Part shown: piece by piece, positions 28,996-40,395 of the stretch | Layout: every line of letters starts with the position of its first letter | Numbering within the stretch: position 1 is the first letter of the stretch | Origin: Azolla caroliniana | Taxonomy: Eukaryota; Polypodiophyta | Direction: 5' to 3' | Length of the DNA: 64,000 nucleotides | Assembly (NCBI GenBank): GCA_043228905.1 | Contig: JBHGNT010000011.1 | Coordinates: 13,206,001 to 13,270,000 of the forward strand | The notes under the pieces: generated by a model | Seen by the model: the letters and a program-made list of their open reading frames with translations, nothing else | Told to the model about the DNA's origin: nothing | Database searches by the model: none | Made by a program: the position numbers and the translations under genes

Positions 28996-31900
28996 TTATT
29001 CCCCGCCCATCGGTTCTTCCTCGGTTTTGGATCGTTCGTCGTCGCAGTCCAGGTCAACCGGATCTGGCTCGTCGTCGTGACGCTTCTTGAACGCTTTGAT
29101 CCGCTTCCCAGCTACCGGTATCGCCATTCTCGTGCCGTCGAGTTCCGCCAGATGGTACGTCCCGTTGTCGTTGGCGCTTTGTACCACGTAAGGCCCGAAC
29201 CACCTTCTTGCGAATTTCCGTGTCGCTCGGTGCTGGTTGTCGAGGCTGCTGTCGTAGACTAGCACCCAGTCGCCTTCCTCGATCTTCTTCGGTCGGAGCC
29301 GGTGCGTCCGATCGAACCGGGCTTTGTTCCTCGTCCTTGCCACCCGAAGCTTTTCCGCAGTCTGCTCCACGTCCTCCGGTCTTCTCTCGAGCTGCCGTAT
29401 GCGCGCCGTCAACAGTTCCTCCCGGCTCATCTCGTCTCTCCAGTCCACGGTTGCCCAGGAGGAGATCGTACGTTCCATCGGCATGATCGGCTTCTGCCCA
29501 AACATGAGCTCTGCCGGCATGAATCCGGTTACCGAACTGTGCGTAGTTCGGTCCGCCCACAACGCGTAAGGCAACAGCCGCGGCCAGTTCCCGACTTGAC
29601 CTCCGCATGCCCGAACTAACGCCTTGACGATCGGTCTGTGTCCGCGTTCCACCTTCCCATTCGCCTCCGGATTGTATGCAGTGGTAAGCGAGAGCTTGAC
29701 TCCTAACCGGTCGAACAGCTCCTCGGCTTCTTCGGCGTCCAACTCCCCGCGATCAGCCACGATCTTCCCGACGCACCCGTACCGGCATATCACGTCCTCG
29801 ATCAGGAACCGACATACGGCCGCGGTCTTTTGTTCTGAAGGGCTCGGCCTTCCGCCTGGTTCGTCAGATCTTCCCGAGCCAGGACCAGATACCGCATCTG
29901 TCCTACGCCCATCGGCATCGTCACCAGATCTACCATCCATTTGAAGTGGATGGTCGGAGGGTACGTAGGGTGAAGCTCGTCCCGATGCCGGACTACGGAG
30001 TGCATCTGACAGCTCTCGCAAGTTGTCACAAACCGATGCACGTCCCGGTACAGTCCCGGCCACCAGTACTTCCCCTTTATCTTCTCGAACATGGCCCACG
30101 TTCCACGGTGTCCAGCCCAAGGGCTGTCGTGGTAGGCCGTCAGCAGCTCCTCCTGTTCTTCCTTCATCGCCACCACCCGGAGCGGGACGCCGTTCCTCTT
30201 CTTCGGGTGCTTCCATAAGTATCCGTCCCAGAGAAAGAATCGGTAAGCTTTCTTCCGGATCCGGTTGGCCTCGTCCTTCGTCCATGACGCATCCGGTGTC
30301 ATTGTCCTCAAAAATCCACCGATCTGGAGCCACTCGCCGTCGTACTTGCTCTCTTCGAAGTCGTTAAGTGCCGGAGTGCTCGTCCCATCGGTCGTCACGT
30401 ACGCCGCCTCGAAGAAGTCCACGCCGACTTCTTCGTCCTCCGAAACCATGCCGCCCTCGTTATCAAACCTCGCCCTCGAAAGCATGCCGGCCATGGCGTT
30501 GTCCTTTCCGGAAATGTGTCGTATTTCCGGGTCCAGGGACTCGATGTACGCTATCCACCTGAGCATCGCCGGGTCCGGTGTCGTGCATCCGGAAACCATG
30601 CCGAGAATTGGCAGGCAATCCGTCTCGATAATCACTTCTGTCCCGATCATGTAGTCTTTGTCGGCCTTTACTGCCGAAACGATACCCCAGAGTTCGCGTT
30701 TAACCTGGGCGTACCCTCGCTGTCGCTCACTAAGGACCTTCGCGCCGAATCGGATCGGAAACCGATTGCCGTCCTCGTCTTCTTGGTTGACGACCCACCC
30801 GATTCCGGTCGGACTTGTGTCAACCGTTATGTACACTGGGGTGCCCTTCCTGTAGACGGCCTTTCGGAGCGCCGGTGCTGCCGAAAGAGCCTCCTTCAGC
30901 TTCCGGACCGACTCCGTGTGCTTGTCTAGCCATTCGAATCTTCGCCCTTTCTTCAATAATCCGTATAGCGGCTCCGCAACATGGGCGTAATGCGGGATCC
31001 ATATGTGGTAGAATGCGCATGCCCCCAGGAATCTCCGTACTTCCGTGACCGAGCTGCAGTCGGGCTTCATCGCGGAGATGGCTTCTACCTTTGCCGGAGA
31101 CGGTTTCCGGCCATATGGCCCACATAAGTGTCCGACCACCATGATTTCCGACTGCCCGAAGGCTGATTTCTCCCCCGAGAAGGTGAGCCTCGCATCCTCT
31201 AGCTTTTGCAGCACCTTCTCGCAGTCGTCGATGTGCGTCATCACGAATCGCCGGCATCCGTCTGGCCCGATCGTCTCGTCCTTCTCTTCTACCGGGCATC
31301 CCTTGATCGGGATGTCGTCTAGAAACGGCATGGTGATGTCCGGGATGCAGTCCCTCAGCACCTTGTTCATTGCATTCACCATGTGGGCCACCGAGTTGGT
31401 CCCTCCTTGCGGCAGCGTACACATCCGCACTAGGCCGAGGGGAGTTCGCATCGTCGTAATGTCTCTGCTCTCCACGGCTAGCTGGAACTGGTCGTACCCC
31501 GAGTACAGATCACCGACCGAGTAAATCGACCTTCCGGCGAAGGCCTCCGCGAACTCGTCTATGGTCGGTCCGATTCCTACGTTCCGAATGGTCACTCTGT
31601 TGACCGGCTGCAGGTCTTGAATGAAGCGCAATGTTTTGTTTTTCTTTGGTACGGTAAACCATCGGTTCGAGTATGGGGCACTCGACGATTCGAGAATGCC
31701 CATATCGACTTTCTACCTCAATAGCTCCATCAACTTCGGGATGTGAGCTCTCGGTACTGGAATCGGCTTGAGATTCCATGGTACATGCGGTACCGTGAAT
31801 ATCACCATCGACTCCACGATTGTCGGGTCTACGCACCCGATCTCTTCCGGTGAGAATGCGAAGGCTTTCCCGTGCCTTCCGAGCATCCTCCGAAACCGGT

Positions 31901-32498
31901 CTTCCTCCGCCGGTAGTAGGAACCTGCCCCCACCGATCTTGAGCTCTCGGAGCATCCCGTCGGTGAAGGTGTGTCCTATGCAAGCCGGATCTCGTAAACT
32001 GGGGTCCGACGCAACCCCTCTGATTCGGGACTTGCTGCCCTCCGGTAAGGGTGCCGCGACTGGCCTTACCTTCCGGTCCACAGTCTTGTACTTCGTGCTA
32101 ACTCGGGCCATCTGATCCGACCGGAGCCCCTGGCTGAAGTTCGCGATGACTTCGTACATCTCTTCGGAACATACCGGTATCGTTCGGTCTTCATTAAGGT
32201 CTTCTCCGACTACCTTCCTCAGCATCCCCAAGGTGTCGTCGAAGGAGACTGCCTCCACGGCTCCGCTGATTTCCTCGTCCGTGCCGAGAACTCCGCACGC
32301 TCGAAGTCGCACTTCCGCCCTTGTCTTTTCTCGGCCAACGATGCCGACTATCATACACCCTCCGTTGTTGGAGAAGCAAAATTTCCTACCTATCGTACAG
32401 GGTTCCTTTGGTTTCGGTTCTATCATACAGTCATGGGGTCTTTCCCGAGTGTCCGGGCTGTCTCAGCCCCACGCCTTGGCAGCCCTCTCTAAAAATCC
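28996..32498 (-). pseudogene. Gypsy-A pol (broken)
   Basis: RT, RNase H and integrase in order, close to the Gypsy-C protein. It opens at the shared frameshift site (32498), so the first part lacks an ATG start. A TAG at 31713 follows KLMELLR where C has KQKVDMG. RT keeps FLDDIPIKG, and RNase H keeps TVDTSPTGIGWV. A deletion near 29840 shifts the frame inside integrase, which resumes at 28996-29810 with VADRGELDAEEA, NGKVERGH and the RRWFGPYVV GPY/F domain. About 770 bp (30733-31499) are almost identical to Gypsy-C. Confidence 0.88.
32433..32498 (-). promoter_or_regulatory. Gypsy-A -1 frameshift cassette
   Basis: Minus strand: GGATTTT (32498-32492), gag stop TAG, spacer ending at 32486, stem GGGCTG (32485-32480) with CAGCCC (32460-32455), and loop GTGGGG (32472-32467) able to pair with CCCCAT (32438-32433, one G-U). 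The pol frame is -1 relative to gag and open through this point. Confidence 0.65.
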
Positions 32499-34614
32499 TC
32501 TCGGTTCTCGCCACCGAGGGATTCGCGGTTTCGCTCGTGGTTCGGCCGCACCGTCAGAAATTGGACCGAGTGGCGCCCGTCCTGGCTTTTGACCCTCGCG
32601 TAGGCCGAACCGTTGTCCAGCACCTTGGTCTCCATTCGCGCCGCCGTGATGTATGGTTCCCCTAATATGACCGGGTGCGAGGACGTCTCCTATACGAAGA
32701 AGTGCTGGTCAATCTCGACGTCGCCAATCTTGACTCGCACGTTCGGGCAGGCCCCGTGCAGTTCCTCGGAGGCGCGCGTCGCCGCCCATATCTTCCACCC
32801 GTGCTTGGTGTTGATCGGCCACTTTCCCTTCTTATAGAAGTCCATGGACATCAGGTTTATTTCCGAACCGTGGTCCACCAATGCCACCACCGGTTCCCGA
32901 ACATCTCCGATCTTTACCGGGGTCTCCGTGGTCGCTCGGGCCCAGTGCAGCCTTGAATAGTGGCTCTCTGCCCACTCATCTTCCAGCGCCATGTCGTCGA
33001 TGTGCGTCGTCCGCACCTCCACCGGTCTTTCCTGTTCCGTCTATGTCGACAACCTCTTCCGTTTCACCAGGTCCACAATGGAGTCGTGGAACTCCTTCTT
33101 GGCGATCCCTAGCACCTCTCGCAATGACAGCTCCACTTTGCTGTCGAGGATCCGTTCTTCTAGGACCTTTCGTAGGTCCGTAGTCCTTTCTATTTCCGTC
33201 CCCAGTCGGTATCCGCCCTTCCTGGGGTTATCTTGCGAGCTGGACCCACCGGCATCGTTCCGTCGTTGCCCGAATCGGGTCTCGTACCGTTGTGAGGGCC
33301 CGGCCACTCCGGCTTTCCCCACTCGTTTGTCTTCTACCAGAGCCTCGTAGTTCCGGCAGGCGGCTTCTACGAAGCCCGTTTTCTCCTCAACCGGATCGCT
33401 CCACCCGGTTATTTCACGGACCCGTCTCTCAGCGCGGTCCGTTTCATCTTTCCTTAGCCGTGCGCCGGCAAGACCTTCTAGCATTGCCGACCAGAATCCG
33501 TCTTTGCCCTCCTTTCGGGCCTCGCTGTCCCCAACCCGAATGCCGACCGACGCCGAGTAGTGGATGGCCTCCACGTGTCGGGCCGCTGCCTCTTCCATCA
33601 GTCTCTTCATTCCTCCTCGCCCGTCATTTCGGTTTAGGGCCCTTCTGGTGTCGCCGGCGTGCACCCGGCCTTCCCACAGGTACACCACCCGGTTCCTCAA
33701 CGCTTCTGCGAAATCGCCGCAGTCCTTCCGGATGTGGCCGACCTCGTCGCACCACATGCACCTGTTCCCTGCTACCAGTCGTCGGTCACGAGCCGGTTCG
33801 CCGCCTTCCCTTCGAGTCTGGGCGATCTGGAGATCCTTTATCGCCCGCGTCAACTCCTCCAGCGCTGCTCCTCCGGACGAGCCACTGACCATGCCGGTCA
33901 AAGCCGGACCGGTTTCGAGCCATTCCCAGGTTTCTTCCCTTCGCCCTTGCGATGCCGGTTCAAGCCTCCTTGCTGTGACAGAGCCCGCACCGGCCGCCCC
34001 GTTATCAGCCCATTCTCGCCGTTTGTCGAAACGGCCACAGACTCTCTTAACCGCAGCCCAGTCGGTCGTCAGCCCGTCTTCGGTTTCCAACAAGGAGCCG
34101 ACTTGATCCCGGTCCCGCTCGTCCACCGACTTGACGAACAATAGGACCCGGCTCGTATCCAGAATGGTTCGGTCGAGCGCCGAAAGGCGCGCAAAGCGTT
34201 CTTCAAACTCCCGGAGGAGTGCCGACGCGTTTCTTCCCTTGCCGAGGGACTCCACCCATTCCATGAAGTCCCGTTTCGAAAGCCGGAGCGCGTCGTCCAG
34301 CCCGTATTTTTGTAGGAGTCGGCCTTCGAACTCCTCCCAGGTACGGCTCTCCGCCTGTACCTCGAGCACCTCCGCATGGATGCTCGGCATCGCCACTCGA
34401 GGGACCCGGCAAGACGCCTCTCTTCCGGAATGTCCCGCATCAGCATTTCTGCCCCGTAGGACGCCAAATACTTCGTGGCATCCTTTCCGCTGAACCGGCC
34501 GATCGTACCGACGACCGCCTCAATGGCTCTATCGAGGGTGCCGGAGCCCTCGCGTGCGCTCAATATCCGATCCACGGCCGAAGCCATGGCCTCCGCCAGA
34601 TCTGACCCTTTCAT
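32489..34614 (-). pseudogene. Gypsy-A gag-protease (broken)
   Basis: Starts MKGSDLAEAMASAVDRI at 34614, just after the primer site. A single-base deletion near 34400 shifts the frame, and the rest of gag is open to 33041. Zinc knuckle CMWCDEVGHIRKDC at about 33715-33760. TAG codons at 33041-33043 and 32690-32692 replace codons that are sense in C. Protease motif ALVDHGSEINLMS at about 32855-32890. The frame ends at TAG 32489-32491. Confidence 0.85.
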
Positions 34615-34636
34615 CTTCTGCTCTTCTGCCGCCTCT

Positions 34637-34654
34637 TTCACGTCGGGTTCACCA
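34637..34654 (-). promoter_or_regulatory. Gypsy-A primer binding site (tRNA-Trp)
   Basis: The plus strand reads TTCACGTCGGGTTCACCA, the 3' end of plant tRNA-Trp including CCA, so the element RNA carries its complement. It lies 3 nt from the LTR. Confidence 0.85.
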
Positions 34655-34657
34655 AGA

Positions 34658-35677
34658 TGTCGAGGTATTCCTCGCGGATGCGTGGAATGCGGCGGGACCT
34701 CAGGGGTCCTGTACCGAAGAGCAAGAGAGAAAGGAGGAGAGACCCACTACGTGCGAGCGTAGATTCACAGGGACACGGCCCTTCGACACAAAGACGCGAG
34801 TGGGACAGCGACACAGAGAGACACGAATGTATGTATGTATTAACAAAGACAAACAACAAAAAAAACATGAAGTCGGTTACATCCGAACAGGCCGGCGAAC
34901 AGATGCCGATGCCTGTTCGTAAACGCACAGGAAGGAAAGAGTAGGTTGGAGGTGCTGCCGGAAGCACTCGGGCATTCCTCAGAGCAGCGCGAGCCTCCCG
35001 AAACCTGCACATCAAGAAGCTACGGAGTGTGCGAGCCAGAGAGAGAGAGAAGCCTTCGCCCACAAACCGACAACACTTCCTCCTCGACTCTCCGCGATCC
35101 CCCCTCCTCCTCCTCGTCTCCCTCCTTTTTATAGGCAAGAAGGGAGACAGAGAGAGAGATCCACAGACACGTAGAAGCGAGAAAAGAGATATAGAACGTG
35201 ACACTTAATTATAATGACAAGAGATTGCAAGCTCCGACAGTTACAACCGACAAGGCGGCGACGAACCCGACACGAGGACCTAACTCACGCACACTGACGA
35301 CAATCACACAACTCGAAGGAAACAAGAGGGGAAAAGGGAGCGACTCTGCTGGAAGCACACGGGCTGTCCCCGAAGCAGAGTCAACAACCTCTCGACACCC
35401 GCAGAGAGCGACGATTCCAGTAGAGAGAGCTCGGCCTTCGTTCCGTAGCCGCCCTCCTCCCCTCCTCACGCGCAATACCCATTTTTCTCTTCTCTTCTTC
35501 CTTTTATTCCTTGTCCCCTCCCTGGGATATGCACAATCCCCTCTAATAAATGCGCGTGGGATAGTAGTCACATCCATCGGTTCGTGTACAAAGTATACAG
35601 TCACGCATCCATCCGTGTAGGGGCCGGTTCGCGCGCTTTCTCTCCGATTCCGCCTATAGCCGGTTTTCTTCACGACA
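34658..35677 (-). repeat. Chimeric LTR: Gypsy-A 5' LTR fused to Gypsy-B 3' LTR
   Basis: 34658-35146 matches the A LTR. From about 35147 to 35677 the sequence matches the B 5' LTR (from about 61010 to 61537). The junction (AGGGAG/ACAGAGAG) lies in a GA-rich stretch shared by both. The first (5') end of the A LTR and about 60 bp of the B LTR have been lost, so A has no right target duplication. Confidence 0.82.
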
Positions 35678-35746
35678 TCCACCCCCACCAAACCGCACAT
35701 CCACCGGTATGTGCCAGAGACTGGTAGATATCGAAGAAACCCGGCC

Positions 35747-38123
35747 TCACTCGTTGCTCTCCGGTTCTCCGCCGGACCCGAACTGATCGTCGTTGTCACT
35801 CCCGCTCGCAGGCTCCGGCTCGTCTTCGAACCGCTTTTTGAAAGCTTTGATCCGCTTTCTGGCCACCGGCACCGCTAACCGTGTTCCGTCGAGTTCCGTG
35901 AGGTGGTACGTGTCATTGTCGTTCGCGCTCGTCACCATGTAGGGCCCGAACCATCTCCTAGCAAACTTCCGCACCGCCTTGTGCTGATTGTCGAGGCTGT
36001 TGTCGTATACTAAGACCCAGTCGCCTTCCTCAATCTTCTTTGGTCGCAACCGGTGCGTCCGGTTGAACCGGATCTTGTTCCACTCCCTTGCCGCTCGCAG
36101 CCTTTCCTTCGCCCGTATCACGTCCTCCGCCCTCCACTCGAGTTGCCGAATCCGCGCCGCCAACAACTCCTCCCGGCTCATTTCGTCCTTCCAATCTACC
36201 ACCGCCCACGAAGAAACCGTCTGCTCCACCGGCATGATCGGCTTTTGTCCATACATCAGCTTCGCCGGCATAAACCCTATCACCGAACTGTGCGTAGTCC
36301 GGTCTGCCCATAGTGCGTAAGGAAGGAGTCGCGGCCAATTCCCGACCTGCCCACCGCATGCACGCACCAATGCCTTTACAATCGGTTCGTGCCCACGTTC
36401 CACCTTTCCGTTCGCCTCCAGATTTTACGTCGTGGTGAGGGAGAGTTTTACACCTAGCTGGTCAAACAGCTCCTCGGCCTCCCGCGCATCCACCTCTCCT
36501 CGGTCCACCACGATCCTCCCGACGCACCCGTACCGACACGCTACTTCTTCGATCAGGAACCGACATACCGCCACGGTTGTCTTGATTTGCAGCACACGGC
36601 CTTCCACCTGGTTCGTTAAGTCCTCCCGTGCAAGCACCAGGTATCGCCTCTGCCCTACCCCCATCGGCATCGTCACCAAGTCGACCATCCACTTGAAATG
36701 GACCGTAGGCGCGTAGGTCGGGTGTAGCTCTTCCTAGTGTCGGACTACGGAGTGCATCTGACAGCTTTCGCAAGTCGTCACGTACCGATGCACGTCCTGG
36801 TACAGCCCCGGCCACTAGTACTTCTCCTTCAGCTTCTTGAAAGTGGCCCACGTTCCGCGGTGTCCGGCCCAAGGGCTCTCGTGAAATGCCGCCATTAGTT
36901 TCCCCTGTTCTTCTTTCCTTGCTACTACTCGGAGTGGAATGCTGCTTCTCTTCTTTGGATGCCTCCATATGTACCCCTCCCGCAGGAAGAATCGGTACGC
37001 CTTCCTTCGTATCCGGCTCGCCTCCTCTCTCGCCCATGCCGCGTCCGGCGTCATCGTCCGTAGGAACCTCCCGATTTGGAGCCACTCCCCGTCATACCTG
37101 CTTTCGTCAAAATCGTTAAGCGCCGGAGTGTCCCCTTCCTTCGTCTTTACGTTAGCCGACCCGAAGAAGTCCTCGCTGACTTCTTTGTTATCCGAAACCA
37201 TGCCGTCTTCGTCATTGAACCTTGCCCTCGAAAGCATGTCGGCCATGGCGTTGTCCTTTCCGGAGATGTGCCGTATCTCCGGGTTCAGGGACTTAATGTA
37301 CGCGATCCACTGGAGCATTGCTAGGTCCGGCGTCGCGCATCCGGAAACCATGCCAAGTATCGGCAGGCAGTCCGTCTCGATGATCACCTCTGTCCCGATC
37401 AGATAATCCTTGTCGGCCTTCACTGCCGAAACGACACCCCAAAGTTCGCGCTTAACTTGGGCGTACCCTCGCTGCCACTCGCTCAATACCTTTGCCCCGA
37501 AACGGATTGGGAATCGTACGCCACCCTTGTCCTCCTGACTGATTACCCACCCGATCCCGGTCGGGCTGGTGTCCACCGTTACGCAGATGGGAACATCCTT
37601 GCCGTAAATCACTTTACGGAGAGCCAGTGCTGCCGTAAGCGCCTCCTTCAGTCTCCGAACCGACTCCGTGTGCTCCGTCCTCCACTAAAAGCTACGCCCC
37701 TTTTTCAATAGTCCGTAGAGGGGTTCCGCGACATGTGCGTAGTGCAGGATCCAGATGTGGTAGAACGCGCATGCCCCCAAGAACCAGCGGACCTCCGTGA
37801 CCGACCCGCAATCGTTCCTCATCGCGGAGACGGCCTCTACCTTTGCCGGAGACGGTTTCCTACCGTAGGGCCCGCACAGGTGTCCGACCACCAAGATCTC
37901 CAACTGTCCGAAGGCCGACTTTTCCCCGGAGAAGGTGAGCCTCGCGCCCTCCAGTCTCTGCAGCACCTTCTCGAAGTCATCAATGTGAGTTGCCACGAAA
38001 TTTCGACATCCATCCGGCCCTACTGCCTCGTCCTTTTCCTCCACCGGGCATCCCCTGATCGGGATGTCGTCTAAGAACGACATGGTGGTGTCCAGTATGC
38101 AGTCCCTGAGCACCTTGTTCATC
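35747..38123 (-). pseudogene. Gypsy-B pol, C-terminal two thirds (broken)
   Basis: From right to left: RT FLDDIPIRG at about 38066-38092, RNase H TVDTSPTGIGWVI, integrase DLVTMPMGVGQ, VDRGEVDAREAEELF and NGK-MERGHEPI, then RRWFGPYMV (GPY/F) and an acidic C-terminus ending at 35747. Stops interrupt it at 37685, 36815, 36738 and 36425, several being single-base changes of Trp, Tyr or Glu codons. 35678-35746 holds the polypurine tract and 3' untranslated part. Confidence 0.88.
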
Positions 38124-38855
38124 GCGTTGTCGTAGTGTATTCCATACATTACGTGAAAACCATAAAATAATATATCCGATTTTAGATACATATAAATAAA
38201 TAAATAATATATCAAAATATTTATCACGTGCATAAGGCAAGATTCCAACCCTATACCTCCACGTAGCCAAACCTCAACTTTACCATTATGCTACCTTATC
38301 TTCAGTGTTCTACAAATAGATTTAATAACTATAAGTGCTTTATTTGCGCCTACCTTATTAAAAGGTAAATCATGCATTTTTAGAGTGCGTGAATATTTTA
38401 TAGAAAAACGCAAGCAACTAAAAAGTGACTCATGCACATCTAACGTGCATGAGCACTATATTTAGCAAATAAAAGCAAGGATTAGAAAAGCATCACATGC
38501 ACATTTAGTGTGCATAAACATATTAGAAAAAAAAAGCATGTAGCTATGCTTAGTCTCTCCCATCACTATATAAGGATGGGGAGCACATTGTAGTTTTTGT
38601 TGATTTTTTTTTCTATAATGATCAATCAATCTAAAATATTCGTGGGATTCACGAATTTGCTAAAATAATTCTCTCTTACTACCTAAATATTGACTAAATA
38701 TACTAAACTCGTGGGATTCACGAGATTCTTATCTTATAACTCTTTATACCTATTCTTTACTAGCCTTATTTGTATTTTTCTTCCTCCTAGTCCAAAACCT
38801 CGGCGGTTCCCACCCGACTCACGCAACGATCCGGAGCTGAAAGGCACGACAGCGT
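38124..38855. mobile_element. Solo LTR-J in Gypsy-B RT, with GCGT duplications
   Basis: Element 38128-38851 (724 bp), ends TGTCGTAGTG and GGCACGACA, flanked by GCGT (38124-38127 and 38852-38855). Removing it and one GCGT restores the RT reading AHKVNAMNKVL. The termini follow the TGTCG...CGACA rule of the Gypsy families here, but it is AT-rich and unlike A, B, C or E. It has a CTATATAAGG box at about 38567-38576 in the plus direction, and no ORF. Confidence 0.82.
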
Positions 38856-39448
38856 TAACCTTGTGAGCCACTGAGTTCGTCCCTCCTTGTGGTAGGGTAC
38901 ACATCCGCAGTAGGTCGAGAGGAGTCCGCATCGTCGTAATGTCTCGGCTCTCCACGGCTAGCTGGAACTGATCATACCCCGACTACAGATCACCGACAGA
39001 GTAAATCGACCTTCCGGCGAAGGCCTCCACGAACTCGTCTATGGTCGGTCCAATTCCTGCGTTACGGATGGTTACCTTGTTGACCGGTTGTAGATCCTGA
39101 ATGAAGCGCAGCGTGCCGTTTTTCTTCGGCACCGTGAAACACCGATTTGAATATGGGGCACTCGACGGTTCGAGGATGCCCATCTCCACCTTTTGCTTCA
39201 GGAGCTCCATCAACTTCGGGATGTGAGCTCTCGGCACCGGAATTGGCTTGAGATTCCACGGTACATGCAGTACCATGAAGATCACCATCCGCTTGACAAC
39301 TGTCGGGTCTACGAACCCGATCTCCTCCGGTGAGAATAAGAAAGCCTTCTCGTGCCTCCCGAGCATTCTCCGAAACCGGTCCTCCGTCGGCAGTAGAAAG
39401 CCGCCCCCACCGACCTTGAGCTCCCGTAGCGTTATGTCGGTGAACCGG
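38856..39448 (-). pseudogene. Gypsy-B RT, middle part (broken)
   Basis: Continues B pol to the right of LTR-J: LRMCTLPQGGTNSVAHKVNAM, SVGDL-SGYDQFQ (a stop replaces Tyr at about 38983), NGTLRFIQDLQPVNKVTIRNAG, LEPSSAPYSNRCFTVPKKN, HRFTDITLRELKVGGGGFLLP. It breaks at 39448 in the codons for HRF at the E array and continues at 50931. Confidence 0.85.
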
Positions 39449-39630
39449 TGTCGGGGTAGTTGTGGTTCGTGCGGCGAAGTCGCGGGGACTAAGGTCAAGG
39501 GGAGTTGAAGAAACTTAACTTTTAATAAGGCTTGTATGGTGATGATAGAATGGTTAAGGATAGTAAGACGAAGAGTTACGAGTAATGTGTGTGTGTGAGA
39601 GAGATGAGAATAGATAGAAGATAGAGACAA

Positions 39631-39720
39631 TATATGATTCAAGAAAGAAGATTGAGACAAAGTATGATTCTAGAAAGAAGATTGAGACAAAGTATGATTC
39701 TAGAAAGAAGATTGAGACAA
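39631..39720. repeat. Three 30-bp tandem units in E LTR
   Basis: Unit TATGATTC(A/T)AGAAAGAAG followed by ATTGAGACAAAG, three times, in all four E LTRs at the same place. The repeated FFLESYFVSI peptide in antisense ORFs comes from it. Confidence 0.9.
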
Positions 39721-39836
39721 AGTATGATTCAAAGAACAAGAGTATATGATATAAACATGATGTATATTAAAAATATAATATTTTACCAACTTTACAATCC
39801 TTGATCGCAAGATGAATCTTTTCAATACCGACCCTT

Positions 39837-39891
39837 GATTTGAACCCTCGACCTCAACTTCGAAACGAGAGGTTCTCCACCCAATGAGCTA
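39837..39891 (-). other. tRNA-like module 1 in E LTR (A and B boxes)
   Basis: Minus strand: TAGCTCATTGG (39891-39881) resembles a Pol III A box and GGTTCAAATC (39846-39837) a B box. The spacing is close to that of a tRNA gene. No complete cloverleaf was established. Confidence 0.5.
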
Positions 39892-40148
39892 GTCTTCTTC
39901 AATTGATTGTATTATTTTTTTACTCTCTCTTGATTCCTTGATTCCCTTTTGTTTTCCTTTCCTCTCCTTTTATAAGTATTTCCATGCATATGGTAATGTC
40001 ATGCATGTAATGCATGAGTTACATCTGATGCATGATCGCCATTTGGCGCACATGCATTGCATGTGATGCATGATAGCCATCATGCTCATTTGAGCTCCCA
40101 TGTATTGGGATAAGTATAATGATGGATATAACCCTAAAACAAATAACC

Positions 40149-40202
40149 TAGCTTAGTGGTGTATGGTTTGTGCTTGATATACAAGGTTGAGGGTTCAAGT
40201 CC
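40149..40202 (+). other. tRNA-like module 2 in E LTR (A and B boxes)
   Basis: Plus strand: TAGCTTAGTGG (40149-40159) and GGTTCAAGTCC (40192-40202), good fits to A- and B-box consensus. It is antisense to the retroelement. Confidence 0.5.
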
Positions 40203-40284
40203 CTCAATTTTACTTAATACAATATATAGCTTCATTCTTATATCATGAAGCACATTTATTATACACTTTTACAAATAAATAGCC

Positions 40285-40338
40285 TAGCCTAGTGGTATGT
40301 ACATTGTACATTGTATATAAGGATGTGGGTTCAAGTCT
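40285..40338 (+). other. tRNA-like module 3 in E LTR (A and B boxes)
   Basis: Plus strand: TAGCCTAGTGG (40285-40295) and GGTTCAAGTCT (40328-40338), with the same 43-nt offset between boxes as module 2, which suggests duplication of a tRNA-derived unit. Confidence 0.5.
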
Positions 40339-40395
40339 CTCAAATATTATTAAATACAACATTTAAGCTCATTTTTATATCGTGAAGCACATTCT

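Larger units (their letters stand above)
28405..35146 (-). mobile_element. Gypsy-A, inactive Ty3/Gypsy inserted in the B 3' LTR
   Basis: Minus strand: truncated 5' LTR (34658-35146), tRNA-Trp primer site, gag-protease, pol, polypurine tract (28923-28934), 3' LTR (28405-28922). Its proteins are very similar to Gypsy-C. It carries frameshifts and several CAG-to-TAG type nonsense changes. The outer end of its 5' LTR is missing, fused to B LTR sequence. Confidence 0.88.

Noticed and set aside
30820-31422. 200-residue minus-strand ORFs repeated in A and C (30820-31422, 54385-54987)
   Set aside because: They overlap RT coding sequence in another frame. Their similarity merely reflects the near-identical DNA of A and C.
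35209-35799. ORFs in the B LTRs (35209-35799, 61165-61572)
   Set aside because: They lie in LTR sequence, differ between the two LTR copies and have no recognisable domain.
39631-39720. Regular 30-bp repeats as a CRISPR-like array
   Set aside because: The units are directly adjacent with no spacers, and the sequence is an LTR of a plant retroelement.
39554-39739. Short ORF with repeated FFLESYFVSI
   Set aside because: It arises from the 30-bp LTR tandem repeat; it is non-coding and occurs in every E LTR.
40149-40338. Functional tRNA genes
   Set aside because: A and B box matches exist, but I could not fold a full cloverleaf with paired acceptor arms. Kept only as tRNA-like modules.
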